This document shows, one piece after another, positions 52,253 to 60,699 of a DNA stretch of 64,000 bases. The stretch is from assembly GCA_963790575.1 (NCBI GenBank), contig CAWBPD010000001.1, forward strand, positions 1 to 64,000. Direction: 5' to 3'. This DNA is from CAVTSA01 sp963790575 (GTDB taxonomy: Bacteria > Chloroflexota > Dormibacteria > Dormibacterales > Dormibacteraceae). The notes beneath the pieces were generated by a model, which did no database searches, had not been told where the DNA came from, and saw only the letters and a program-made list of their open reading frames with translations. The stretch's first letter is position 1, and every line of letters starts with the position of its first letter. The position numbers and the translations under genes were made by a program.

Positions 52253-52323
52253 GATGACGCACGTTTCTTCACATTCCGGTCCGACGTCGTGGGCGGTAGG
52301 CCCGGAATGCGGAGAAACGGCCC
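52253..52323 (+). repeat. 28-nt dispersed repeat, copy C, plus flank
   Basis: 52296-52323 is the third copy of the 28-nt unit (GTAGGCCCGG ... AGAAACGGCCC). The preceding 52253-52287 (GATGACGCACGTTTCTTCAC) is related to 50163-50198. The element lies between two convergent genes. Confidence 0.7.
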
Positions 52324-52335
52324 ACGCGGGTGGGA

Positions 52336-53106
52336 TCACGGGCTGACAAAGGCCGGCTCATAGATCGCGGTGTGCCGGATACGGGCTCCGGTCACCTGCA
52401 CGTCGAGTTCCACGAATCGATGTCCCTTCTTGTCGAAGCAGCCGGCGAGTTGAGCGCGGGCCTCGACCTCTTGGCCACGCTGGACCAGTTCGACGTGCTG
52501 GATGTGGCTCCCTACGTGCAGCCACGGGCCCAACCGGTAGTTCGCGCTCAGGGCCGTGTTCGCGAACCGCAACAGGTGCGCGGGGTGCAGGATCGCCTCC
52601 TGGTCGTAGATGGGCAGGGTCTCCACCACGTCGCGCAGGTGACGCTGCGCCTGCTCCTCGGTGACGGTCTGCCGGTAGGTGCCGAAGCCCTGCCGCCGGA
52701 AGCTCGCCTCCGAAGGCTTATATCGTCGGGACGGCAGCGGGCGCTCCTCGACGCGCAGCGGTTCGACCGGGTGGCTCTCGAGCCCGACGATGAGGTCGGC
52801 GCAAACGTCGCCGTCCAGCTTCCTCGCGGTCACGGTGTCACCCTCAAAGGCGATCTCGAGCTCGTCGGCGTCGTACACGGGCTTGCGCAGTCGGAGCGCG
52901 CCCCAACCGTGGCGCAGCCACTCGAGTCCCCAGCGTTCGACCACGGGCCGGGTCAGATAGGCGTAGACGTCGACTCCAGGCACGAGGCCACCCGCGAACC
53001 CGAAGTTCCGGGCCTCCGCGGGATTGTGTACCCGGTTCTCGGCGTCGGGATCAGAGAGGAAGGCTCGCAGCCTCACCCCAGGCTCTCCATTCGTCTTCGA
53101 CCCCAC
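52336..53106 (-). CDS. MaoC/FAS1-like hotdog-fold dehydratase-like protein
   Basis: 256 aa with a double-hotdog appearance. NPAEARNFGFAGGLVPGVDVYAYL in the first half resembles the hydratase helix (xxAxxxGFxGxLVPG), and HPAHLLRFANTALSANYRLGPWLHVGSHIQH in the second half is a MaoC-like block. It may act on an acyl-thioester, but catalytic Asp/His cannot be placed with certainty. The GTG at 53106 has AGGGGAGGTG directly upstream. Divergent from the DNA ligase. Confidence 0.65.
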   Translation of the reverse strand: MGSKTNGEPGVRLRAFLSDPDAENRVHNPAEARNFGFAGGLVPGVDVYAYLTRPVVERWGLEWLRHGWGALRLRKPVYDADELEIAFEGDTVTARKLDGDVCADLIVGLESHPVEPLRVEERPLPSRRYKPSEASFRRQGFGTYRQTVTEEQAQRHLRDVVETLPIYDQEAILHPAHLLRFANTALSANYRLGPWLHVGSHIQHVELVQRGQEVEARAQLAGCFDKKGHRFVELDVQVTGARIRHTAIYEPAFVSP

Positions 53107-53219
53107 ACACCTCCCCTCGGGCGTCGACCCATCGGTGCCAATCTACAGCGGCTCCCTCTTCACTCGCACCAGATCGAGGTGCGTGCCCGCGGGACGTGCA
53201 GGCACGATGATGGTGGAGC

Positions 53220-54284
53220 ATGCAACTCCCAGTGCTGCCGCCGATCAGCCCCATGCTGGCCAAGGCGGTCCCAGACATCCCGGAGGCGATGTACTACGAG
53301 GCCAAATGGGACGGCTTTCGCACCATCGTGTTCCGGGACGGTGACGAGGTCGAACTCGGCAGCCGCAACGAGCGCCCCATGACGCGCTACTTCCCGGAGG
53401 TGGTGGAGGCGGTCAAGGCGAACCTTCCCGAACGGTGTGTCGTCGATGGAGAGATCGTCATCATCCAGGACGACCGGCTCGGCTTCGACGCGCTGCTCCA
53501 GCGCATTCACCCGGCGACCAGCCGCGTCAACCTGCTCGCCAGGCAGACCCCGGCCTCCTTCATCGCGTTCGACCTGCTCGCGCTCGCCGACGAGTCGCTC
53601 ATGAAGAGTCCCTTTCGGTCACGACGCGAGCGCCTGGAGGCGGTGCTCTCCAATGCTCGACCGCCTGTCCACGTCGCGGTCGGCACCACCGACATCACAG
53701 TCGCAAGCCAGTGGTTCCAACAGTTCGAGGGGGCCGGGCTGGACGGGATCGTCGCCAAGCCGTTCGACCTGCCGTACTGCCCCGACGTACGGGCGATGTT
53801 CAAGATCAAGCACGAGCGGACCGCGGACTGCGTGGTGGCAGGGTATCGGTGGCACAAGACCGGCCCTGTCGTGGGATCGCTGCTGCTCGGCCTCTACGAC
53901 GGCGAGGGGAGGCTGCAGCACGTCGGGGTGGCGGCGTCGTTCCCCATGCGACGACGCGAGGAGCTCCTGGAGGAGCTGAGGCCGTACGCGATGGACGACT
54001 TCAGCGGGCATCCGTGGGCCGAGTGGGCGCAGGCCGAGGCGCATTTCGGGGGCCGGCTCCCGGGCGCCGTCAGCCGCTGGAACTCGAAGAAGGATCTCTC
54101 CTGGCAGCCGGTGCGGCCGGAGCTGGTGTGCGAGGTCGCGTACGAGCACATGCAGGGCACGCGCTTTCGCCACACAGCCCAGTTCCGGCGCTGGCGCCCC
54201 GATCGCGACCCCGCCGGCTGCACCTACGCGCAGCTCGAGGAGCCGGTTCGGTACGACCTGGCCGAGGTGCTCTCGGCAGGCTAG
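53220..54284 (+). CDS. ATP-dependent DNA ligase (LigC type)
   Basis: 354 aa. The adenylation lysine is K29 in EAKWDGFR, with SRNERPMTRYFPEV, VVDGEIVI, GLDGIVAK and FKIKHERTADCVV as motifs III to V, followed by an OB-fold domain. This small ligase matches the actinobacterial LigC group used in accessory repair rather than replication. No ku or ligD polymerase genes lie in the window. ATG 53220 follows a purine-rich GGTGGAG. Confidence 0.9.
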   Translation: MQLPVLPPISPMLAKAVPDIPEAMYYEAKWDGFRTIVFRDGDEVELGSRNERPMTRYFPEVVEAVKANLPERCVVDGEIVIIQDDRLGFDALLQRIHPATSRVNLLARQTPASFIAFDLLALADESLMKSPFRSRRERLEAVLSNARPPVHVAVGTTDITVASQWFQQFEGAGLDGIVAKPFDLPYCPDVRAMFKIKHERTADCVVAGYRWHKTGPVVGSLLLGLYDGEGRLQHVGVAASFPMRRREELLEELRPYAMDDFSGHPWAEWAQAEAHFGGRLPGAVSRWNSKKDLSWQPVRPELVCEVAYEHMQGTRFRHTAQFRRWRPDRDPAGCTYAQLEEPVRYDLAEVLSAG

Positions 54285-54321
54285 GACGCCGTGTCCCCCG
54301 AGCCGGTCCCGGGCCGACTTC

Positions 54322-54390
54322 CCGATTGCCGGCACTCAGGGATCGCCAGGCACCCGGAAGTTCCCGATTGCCGGCACCGACGTGCCCGGC
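54322..54390 (+). repeat. 42-bp-period repeat, locus 2
   Basis: Two copies starting GATTGCCGGCAC begin at 54324 and 54366, with the same 42-bp period as at 32879 and 32921. The first keeps the full GATTGCCGGCACTCAGGGAT core; the second diverges after GGCACC. It lies between the DNA ligase and the S4 gene. Confidence 0.8.
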
Positions 54391-54453
54391 CGGCGCGTAA
54401 CGCCCCCCTCTCTGAAAAACGACGGCGTGAGGTCGCTCGCTGATAATCGGACC

Positions 54454-54852
<399 letters not shown>

Positions 54853-54963
54853 TCAGGCCGGCGCGCTGCTCTCCACCGAAGGGACCAAGCAGCGATAGCG
54901 GTGACTGTGAATCCGCACTGTGGGTGAACCAACAGCGCCGTCGCGCCCGTTGTAGGTTCATAA

Positions 54964-56115
54964 GTGGAAAGGAGAGCGGATTCCAATCGCGAAGTGAAGA
55001 TGCGCCGCCCAACGTCGATGATCCCGAAATTGCAGGACTGGCCGCTGCACGGAACCGATCGAGGTGGTCTGCTGCAGGCCTTCGGGGTGGTGCCCAAACG
55101 AGTCGGATCCTGGGCCGGTTGGCTTGCCGCTGACGGCAGCCGGCCGCCGCGGCACCGGCTCGCCGTCGTCCTCAGTGGGGGAGCCACCCGGGGTGCGTTC
55201 CAGGTCGGCGTGATCGATGTGCTCGCTCGCCAGGGGATCGTTCCCGAGCTTCTGGTCGGCACCAGCGTGGGCGCGATCAACGCCGCGTACTGGGCGTTCC
55301 ATCCCGGCCCCGAGGTGGGCCCCCATCTGCTTGGCGTGTGGCGGGACGCCGGACGCGCCCGAGTGCTCCCGGACCGCCCGCTGCGAGTCGTCGGCAACCT
55401 GATCGGTTCGCGCCTGCGCGAGCGCGGCAGCCTGGCTCGGATCCTGCAGCGCGAGCTGCCGGAGGCGGGAGCCACCATCGAGTCGGCGCGGCTGCCGCTG
55501 CACATCGTGGCCTGCAACCTGCACACGGGTGTGGCCGTCGACTTCGATCACGGTCCGGCGCTGCCCGCCCTCCTCGCGTCGGCCGCGGTGCCGGGAATCT
55601 TTCCTCCGGTCATCATCGCGGGGGATCCCTACGTGGATGGCGGTGTGGTCGCCAACTGTCCGATCGAAGTCGCCAGGCGTGCCGGAGCGACCGACGTGCT
55701 CGCCATCGATCTCATCGGCGGGTCGAGCTGGGTGCCGAGCGGCGGCTTCGGAGTCCTCGAGCGCGTGGTCGACATCTCGCTCGCCAACCAGACGGAGCGA
55801 GAGCTGGAATCGTGGCAGGGTTCGCTCCGGGTCGCGCTGCTGCGCCTCAGATACGACCTCGCCCCGGGATTCGGGGACTTCAGGCACACACTCGCCCTCT
55901 ATCGACAGGGCCAGCTCGCCGCGCAGCGCTTCCTCGCCGAGCAGTGGGCCGGTGGGGGGAAAGTGCGGCCGGGTTTGGTCGAGTTCGAGACTCCGGAGAT
56001 GGTCGCCACCGTGGTCCCGCACGGCCGGCCTCGACTTGGCTCGGCGTGGCGAAGCTGGCGCCACCGAACGGGCTCGGCACGACCCGCCAAGCCGACCATG
56101 AACCCAGCCACCTGA
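54964..56115 (+). CDS. Patatin-like phospholipase
   Basis: 383 aa. SGGATRGAFQVG is the oxyanion loop, GTSVGAINA gives the nucleophile S101, and YVDGG holds the dyad Asp. It would hydrolyse ester bonds of membrane lipids or lipid substrates. The C-terminal 130 residues after the patatin domain have no clear motif. The GTG at 54964 lies 5 nt after TAGGTT (54953-54958), so a leaderless start is possible; ATG starts at 55000 or 55018 are alternatives. Confidence 0.87.
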   Translation: MERRADSNREVKMRRPTSMIPKLQDWPLHGTDRGGLLQAFGVVPKRVGSWAGWLAADGSRPPRHRLAVVLSGGATRGAFQVGVIDVLARQGIVPELLVGTSVGAINAAYWAFHPGPEVGPHLLGVWRDAGRARVLPDRPLRVVGNLIGSRLRERGSLARILQRELPEAGATIESARLPLHIVACNLHTGVAVDFDHGPALPALLASAAVPGIFPPVIIAGDPYVDGGVVANCPIEVARRAGATDVLAIDLIGGSSWVPSGGFGVLERVVDISLANQTERELESWQGSLRVALLRLRYDLAPGFGDFRHTLALYRQGQLAAQRFLAEQWAGGGKVRPGLVEFETPEMVATVVPHGRPRLGSAWRSWRHRTGSARPAKPTMNPAT

Positions 56116-56162
56116 CCGGGTGGAGCCGGCCCCGGCCGGCCCGCGGCCCGGTCTGAAATGCG

Positions 56163-57989
56163 CTACGCGACCACGCGCCGGGCCCGCTCCACCAGCCGCG
56201 CGGCAAGGTCGTAGCGGCCGATCGAGGGGATGATGTAGGCACCCTGGACCAGCTCGGTGGCGCCCTCCAGCAGCTCCGAGGCATGGTCCAGCCCGGCCTC
56301 GGCGGCATTCTGGCCCGCATCCTCGATCCGCCGGGCCACGTGGTCCGGGATCACGAGACCGGGCACCTCGTTGCGCAGGTAGGTGACCTGCCGCACCGAG
56401 GCCAGCGGCATGATACCCGCGAGCACGGGGACGCCGAACCGGCCGGTCGCCTCACGCATGCGCAGCCACACCTCGCGGTCGAAGGCCGGGTTGGAGACGA
56501 TGAAGCGGGCACCCGCCTCGATCTTCCGGCCGAGCAGACGCAACTCGCGGTCAACGTTTTCGGCGGTCGGGTTGAAGGCGGCGCCGACGAAGAAGCCGGC
56601 ACCGTCGCCAATTGGGGTCCCGTTCGCGTCGCGCCCCTCGTTGAGCCCGCGCAGAATCGTGATCAGGCCGGTCGCTGAGACCTCCCAGACCGTGTGGGCG
56701 TCGGGGAAATCGCCCACCCGCGGCGGGTCTCCGCGCATGCAGAGGATGTTGCGGATCCCGAGCGCGTGGGCGCCGATCAGCTCCGACTGGATGGCCATCA
56801 CGTTGCGGTCGCGGGTGGTGAAGTGCGCGATCGCCTCCAGCCCGGCCTGCTGCTGGATCAGGGTCGCGCAGGTGACGGCGCTCATGCGGAGCCGGGCCAT
56901 CGCCGCGTCCGTGACGTTGACGAACTCGACGCCGGCCTCCGCGAGTTGACGGGCGCCCCGCAGCATGCGCCGGCAGTCGATCCCGCGCGGGGGTGTGACC
57001 TCGACGCTGAACACGAATCCTCCGTCGACGAGGCGGCGTGCGAGCCTTGATTGCGGGGCGGAGGGGGTGCTGCGCGCCGTATCCACCGGGCGCGGCGGTT
57101 CCAACGGGACGCTGACCGGCAGGGGGCGGCGGGTGGCCGCGCGGATGGCGGCGATGTGCAGGGGTCGGGTGCCGCAGCAGCCCCCGACCGCGCGCACCCC
57201 GGCTCCGAAGAGGTCGGGCGCCACGCTGCCGAAGTACTCCGCGCCGGACGCGTACACGAGCCGGCCGCCCTGCCGCTCCGGAAGCCCGGCATTCGGCATC
57301 GCCAGGACGGCGGGCGCGCCCAGGGCCACCAGCCGGCGGGCGAAGTCGCCGATCGCGCGCGGTCCCACGCCACAGTTGACGCCGACCAGCGTCACCCCCT
57401 GGCGCCGCATGGCCTCCCAGAAAGCGTCGAGCACGCGTTCCTCGCCCTCCGCGATGCGCATGCTGGCCGCGATCGGCACCGCCGGGGCCTGACGCCGCGC
57501 GACCCCGACCGCGAGCTCGAGCTCGTCGAGAGAGGAGAAGGTCTCGAACTGAAGGAAGTCGACGCCACCCGCGAGCAGCGGCTCGATCTGCTCTCTGAAC
57601 ATGCGCTCGGCGGACGTCCGCTTGATCCCGCCGATCGGCTCGATGGGGCGGCCCAGCGGCCCGATCGAGCCGGCCACCAGGACCGGACGCCCGGACGCGT
57701 TGCGGGCCTCCACGGCAAGGCGCGCGCCGGTCAGGTTGATGTCCTGGAGATCGCCTTCCGCATAGTGCTCGGCGAGGTGGAGACGGCTCGCTTCGAAGGT
57801 GTTGGTCTCGATCACGTCGGCGCCCGCGGCGATGTAGTCGCGGTGCACGGAGGCGACCAGGGCGGGGTCGCGGACGTTGACCTGTTCGACCGCTCCCTCT
57901 GGCGGCACCCCGCGGGCCAGCAGCTCGGTGCCCATGGCGCCATCGAAGAGCACGTGGCGGGCGTCGAGCAGGTTGCGGAGATGGTCCAT
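56163..57989 (-). CDS. Bifunctional homocysteine S-methyltransferase / 5,10-methylene-THF reductase
   Basis: 608 aa. Residues 1-290 are a homocysteine methyltransferase with DGAMGTELL and the Zn cysteines in GVNCGVG and GGCCGT. Residues 305-608 are a MetF-type barrel with EVTPPRG, NVTDAAMARLRMS and FGVPVLAGIMPL. The fused layout matches Bacillus YitJ: it makes and uses methyl-THF or a related methyl donor for methionine. ATG 57989 fits the family start; the GTG at 58010 overlaps an inverted repeat and is less likely. Confidence 0.92.
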   Translation of the reverse strand: MDHLRNLLDARHVLFDGAMGTELLARGVPPEGAVEQVNVRDPALVASVHRDYIAAGADVIETNTFEASRLHLAEHYAEGDLQDINLTGARLAVEARNASGRPVLVAGSIGPLGRPIEPIGGIKRTSAERMFREQIEPLLAGGVDFLQFETFSSLDELELAVGVARRQAPAVPIAASMRIAEGEERVLDAFWEAMRRQGVTLVGVNCGVGPRAIGDFARRLVALGAPAVLAMPNAGLPERQGGRLVYASGAEYFGSVAPDLFGAGVRAVGGCCGTRPLHIAAIRAATRRPLPVSVPLEPPRPVDTARSTPSAPQSRLARRLVDGGFVFSVEVTPPRGIDCRRMLRGARQLAEAGVEFVNVTDAAMARLRMSAVTCATLIQQQAGLEAIAHFTTRDRNVMAIQSELIGAHALGIRNILCMRGDPPRVGDFPDAHTVWEVSATGLITILRGLNEGRDANGTPIGDGAGFFVGAAFNPTAENVDRELRLLGRKIEAGARFIVSNPAFDREVWLRMREATGRFGVPVLAGIMPLASVRQVTYLRNEVPGLVIPDHVARRIEDAGQNAAEAGLDHASELLEGATELVQGAYIIPSIGRYDLAARLVERARRVVA

Positions 57990-58009
57990 CGGCGAAATTT
58001 GAAGTGACA

Positions 58010-58033
58010 CGATACCGCCGCCTCGCGGTATCG
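58010..58033 (-). promoter_or_regulatory. Inverted repeat upstream of the methionine gene
   Basis: CGATACCGC (58010-58018) and GCGGTATCG (58025-58033) are perfect 9-bp arms with a 6-bp spacer, 20 bp before the ATG at 57989. It could be an operator or a 5'-leader hairpin. No SAM or cobalamin riboswitch core was recognised around it. Confidence 0.6.
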
Positions 58034-58081
58034 CACCGCGGGGGCACGGGACATGCGGTTGGCGGTCCCGTGTAAACGTCC

Positions 58082-58110
58082 TTGTATTGTCCGTGACCGC
58101 GAGCTAGGAT
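58082..58110 (+). promoter_or_regulatory. Promoter of the EndoU-like gene
   Basis: TTGTAT (58082-58087), a 17-bp spacer and TAGGAT (58105-58110) form a clear sigma70-type promoter. The GTG at 58117 lies 6 nt after the -10, so the message would start at or beside the start codon. Confidence 0.7.
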
Positions 58111-58116
58111 TCCCCC

Positions 58117-58560
58117 GTGAGCGCGGTGCGAACGGTATCGGTCGAGGAATACGTCGCCGGCCTGCCGGCAGAGGAGCAGGAGGTTGCGCGTCATGTGTTG
58201 CTCGGCGGGTTCAACAAGCGCGGCAAACCAGTCGGCTTCCACCATGCTTCGAGTGGCGTGGCGCCTCCAGGCAGACGAATCGACGAGGTCCTCGCGCGTT
58301 ATCCGGATGGCTCCTACAGTGCTCGCGTGTCCCTCTGGCATCCGGAGCGAGGCTGGGTGTCGAAGGAGGGAGAGCACACGATGTTTCCCGATCGATGGAG
58401 CCGCGAAGAAGTCATGGCCGCGGGCCGCGAGGCGTATCACGATCACGTGGACCGGACCCTCCTCCGCTGGCGCGGACGAGGTCGAGGTCTGAAGATCCGC
58501 GGCTACCGCCGGCAGGACGGACGGGGACCCGCGACCTTTTTCCCGGACCCTGGGTGGTGA
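58117..58560 (+). CDS. Stand-alone EndoU-type nuclease-like protein
   Basis: 147 aa. From residue 37 the chain follows the bacterial EndoU toxin domain: GKPVGFHHASSG (H42/H43), YSARVSLW, W80 with K83 (GWVSKEGEHTMFPDRWSREEV) and an ending LKIRGY...GRGPATFFP like EndoU tails. EndoU domains cleave RNA at U or tRNA and usually sit at the C-terminus of large secreted toxins. Here it stands alone with only about 35 extra N-terminal residues and no signal peptide. The next gene overlaps by 4 bp (GTGA), as toxin-immunity pairs often do. Family assignment is by motif memory, not alignment. Confidence 0.7.
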   Translation: MSAVRTVSVEEYVAGLPAEEQEVARHVLLGGFNKRGKPVGFHHASSGVAPPGRRIDEVLARYPDGSYSARVSLWHPERGWVSKEGEHTMFPDRWSREEVMAAGREAYHDHVDRTLLRWRGRGRGLKIRGYRRQDGRGPATFFPDPGW

Positions 58561-58919
58561 GCAACCGCTGGACCTTCGAACCGACCGTCGAGGAGGCGTC
58601 GCGCGAGCCCCCGCTGGCCAGTCCGGCCCAACTCGCCGCGCTGCGAGAGCTGCCCTCGGAGATCGGCCACGACGCAGAGGGCGTCGACCGCTTCCTCGAG
58701 CGATGGTGGCCGGATCTGCTCGCGCGCTCCAACGATCCCGACGCGGAGTACGTCGGCAACGGCATCACGTTCCGGATCTCGGGCGATGAGGTGATCTTCA
58801 CGCCCCTCTACGACCAGTGGGGCGACGCGGGGTACGTCTACGTCCCCCTCGCCGACGTCCAGGATCTGATCGATCAGTACGCCGCCTACGTCCGCAAGCG
58901 GGAGGGCAGAGCACCATAG
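58557..58919 (+). CDS. Probable immunity/partner protein of the EndoU-like protein
   Basis: 120 aa, acidic. The GTG overlaps the EndoU stop (GTGA), ensuring coupled synthesis. Visible features: WTFEPTVEEAS at the start, DRFLERWWPDLL, YVGNGITFRISGDEVIFTPLYDQWGDAGYVYVPLADV and a helical end. No database family is recognised. The acidic charge and the coupling support an inhibitor of the basic nuclease (inference). A GTG at 58554 is a near-equal start. Confidence 0.6.
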   Translation: MSNRWTFEPTVEEASREPPLASPAQLAALRELPSEIGHDAEGVDRFLERWWPDLLARSNDPDAEYVGNGITFRISGDEVIFTPLYDQWGDAGYVYVPLADVQDLIDQYAAYVRKREGRAP

Positions 58920-58987
58920 TCGGAGGCCGGACGTCGCTCCCGGTATCCGTGGCCGCGGCCCCGTCGGGAGGGGTGCTTCTGGTGGCG

Positions 58988-60016
58988 CTAGAGGTGGGGG
59001 ATCACCTTTCGGGCGAAGAGGTCCAGGGAGCGCAGGCACTGCTCGCGGGTCAGGTCACCGAACGCAAAGGCTCCCAGGAAGTAGTTGCCGCCCCACTCGG
59101 GGAGGTACTCCTGAAGCCGGCGGCGGACGGTGGCCGCCGAGCCCGCCAGGAGGTACCCCTGCTCCACAAACGCCTCCAGGTCCGCGGGCCAGTAGGGCTC
59201 TCCTCGATCCCGCAGCCAGAGGTGGTTGAAGCTGTCGAACCATCTCGCCAGCGCCGAGATGGCGTCCCGGCGAGCCTCGGCGTCCGTCTCGGCCACGTAG
59301 ACGTGCCGGGCGTGCCCGTAGAGCGGCTCGGCCACGTGCGCGTTGAGGCGGTCAGGGTTGCCCCGATGCTTCTCGGCCGCCTCCCGATACATCGCGGTGG
59401 CGGCGCCCGGCCCCACCCCCTGGCGCGCGAGCAGGAAGGCGAACACCGCGTTCAAGCCCTGCTCCGCGGCGAAGGGTATCGACTGGGGGCTCGAGGTCGG
59501 GTACCAAAGGGGTGGGTACGGCTGCTGAAGCGGCCGCAGCGGGGTGCTCGCCCGCCGCGGGTAGCGGACGCCATCGTGGTCGACCTTTCCGTCCAGCAAG
59601 CCCCGGCGCAGGACGTCCCACACCTCGAGGTAGCGGTCGCGCGCCTCGTCCACCGTGATGCCGTAGTTCGCGAGCTCGTAGGGATTGCCCCCGCGGCCGA
59701 TACCCAGGTCGAGCCGGCCACCCGAGAGGTGGTCGAGCATGCACACCTCCTCCCAGAGGCGCACCGGCTCGTAGAGCGGAAGCACGTTGACCAGCGTTCC
59801 GAGCCGGATGCGCCGCGTGCGCTGCGCCGCCGCCGAGAGAAAGAGGTTGGGTGACGGCGCCAGCCCGAGTGGCGTGCCGTGATGCTCGGCCAGGTGGTAA
59901 CACCAGAATGGCCCGCGGTCCGCCAGCTCCAGCAGGTGGAGGCGGTCTTCGTACTGGTCCTGCACCGAGCGTCCGGAGGCGTCGAGCCAGTCGAAGATGC
60001 CGAAGCGCAGGGTCAT
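58988..60016 (-). CDS. Luciferase-like flavin-dependent monooxygenase
   Basis: 342 aa TIM-barrel LLM-class oxidoreductase using FMN or F420. FGIFDWLD (start), LAEHHGTPLGLAPSPNLFLSAAAQRT, LGTLVNVLPLYEPVRLWEEVCMLDHLSGGRLDLGIGRG and YLLAGSAATVRRRL are typical. The ATG at 60016 has TAGAGT 6 nt upstream (60023-60028, - strand). The substrate is unknown. Confidence 0.87.
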   Translation of the reverse strand: MTLRFGIFDWLDASGRSVQDQYEDRLHLLELADRGPFWCYHLAEHHGTPLGLAPSPNLFLSAAAQRTRRIRLGTLVNVLPLYEPVRLWEEVCMLDHLSGGRLDLGIGRGGNPYELANYGITVDEARDRYLEVWDVLRRGLLDGKVDHDGVRYPRRASTPLRPLQQPYPPLWYPTSSPQSIPFAAEQGLNAVFAFLLARQGVGPGAATAMYREAAEKHRGNPDRLNAHVAEPLYGHARHVYVAETDAEARRDAISALARWFDSFNHLWLRDRGEPYWPADLEAFVEQGYLLAGSAATVRRRLQEYLPEWGGNYFLGAFAFGDLTREQCLRSLDLFARKVIPHL

Positions 60017-60049
60017 CGGTGCACTCTAGACGGCCCCGAGGCGAGCGTC

Positions 60050-60280
60050 GGTGCACCAGTAACCCACTCTTGCGTGCGACCTACGGTCGTTGGTGCACTG
60101 TGCACCAACGGGGCTTATCCGCGCGCGTTGGGCCCCGGAGACGCACCAGCGGGGCTCATCTGGGCGCGTTGGGCCCCGGAGGTGCACCAGCGGGGCCAGC
60201 GGGCCACCCTTATCGCCGAGGACGGTCCGCGGGAGGCGCACCAGCGAGCCTCAAACTGCGAAACTCCAGGTGCACCAACG
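60050..60280 (+). repeat. 41-bp tandem and scattered GCACCA repeats
   Basis: GCACCARCGGGGC recurs at 60102, 60143 and 60184, exactly 41 bp apart, with GCGCGTTGGGCCCCGGAG between copies one to two and two to three. Further GCACCAR hits lie at about 60052, 60238 and 60272. The array fills the gap between the luciferase-like gene and the small membrane protein. No gene is seen in this 281-bp gap. Confidence 0.8.
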
Positions 60281-60297
60281 GCCGGGCCGAGCGCGCG

Positions 60298-60663
60298 CTA
60301 GGCGAGGAGCCCGCCGGCGAACACCATCGCCCCCAGCCAGCACACGATGCAAAGCGTCGCCGCCTCTCCCTCCCGGCTCCAGCGCGACGCCATCACATAA
60401 GGCACCGCCAGCAGCAGGAAGCCGATGCCGGCGGTGAGCGGCGCGGCCCAGCCACCAACGCCACGCCGCGCGGCCAGGAACGCCAGGTCCAGCACTACCT
60501 GGAGTAGCGCCACGCCGGCGAGGACGAGAAAGCCGAGGCGGAAACGGTGGTCGATGCGCCGGCGGAGCCAGAAGGAGATGGTGCCCCAGATGCCGAAGCC
60601 GGCCGCACCCACCGTGAGGAGGGTCCCGAGGCTGTCATGCAGCACCACCAGCTGGCGAGGCAT
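60298..60663 (-). CDS. Four-helix membrane protein of unknown function
   Basis: 121 aa with four hydrophobic segments (about 12-32, 43-64, 73-91 and 101-121). The second loop is basic (LRRRIDHRFR). No family is recognised. The ATG at 60663 gives a compact gene divergent from ybeY by 36 bp. CAGACT 7 nt upstream could be its -10. Its 3' end touches the 41-bp repeats. Confidence 0.6.
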   Translation of the reverse strand: MPRQLVVLHDSLGTLLTVGAAGFGIWGTISFWLRRRIDHRFRLGFLVLAGVALLQVVLDLAFLAARRGVGGWAAPLTAGIGFLLLAVPYVMASRWSREGEAATLCIVCWLGAMVFAGGLLA

Positions 60664-60699
60664 CGGGCCCAGTCTGGCGAGTCTGCGAAGCTGGTCGCG

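Noticed and set aside
60050..60280. CRISPR array
   Set aside because: Repeats are only about 13-18 bp, spacers are themselves repeated, and no cas genes are present.
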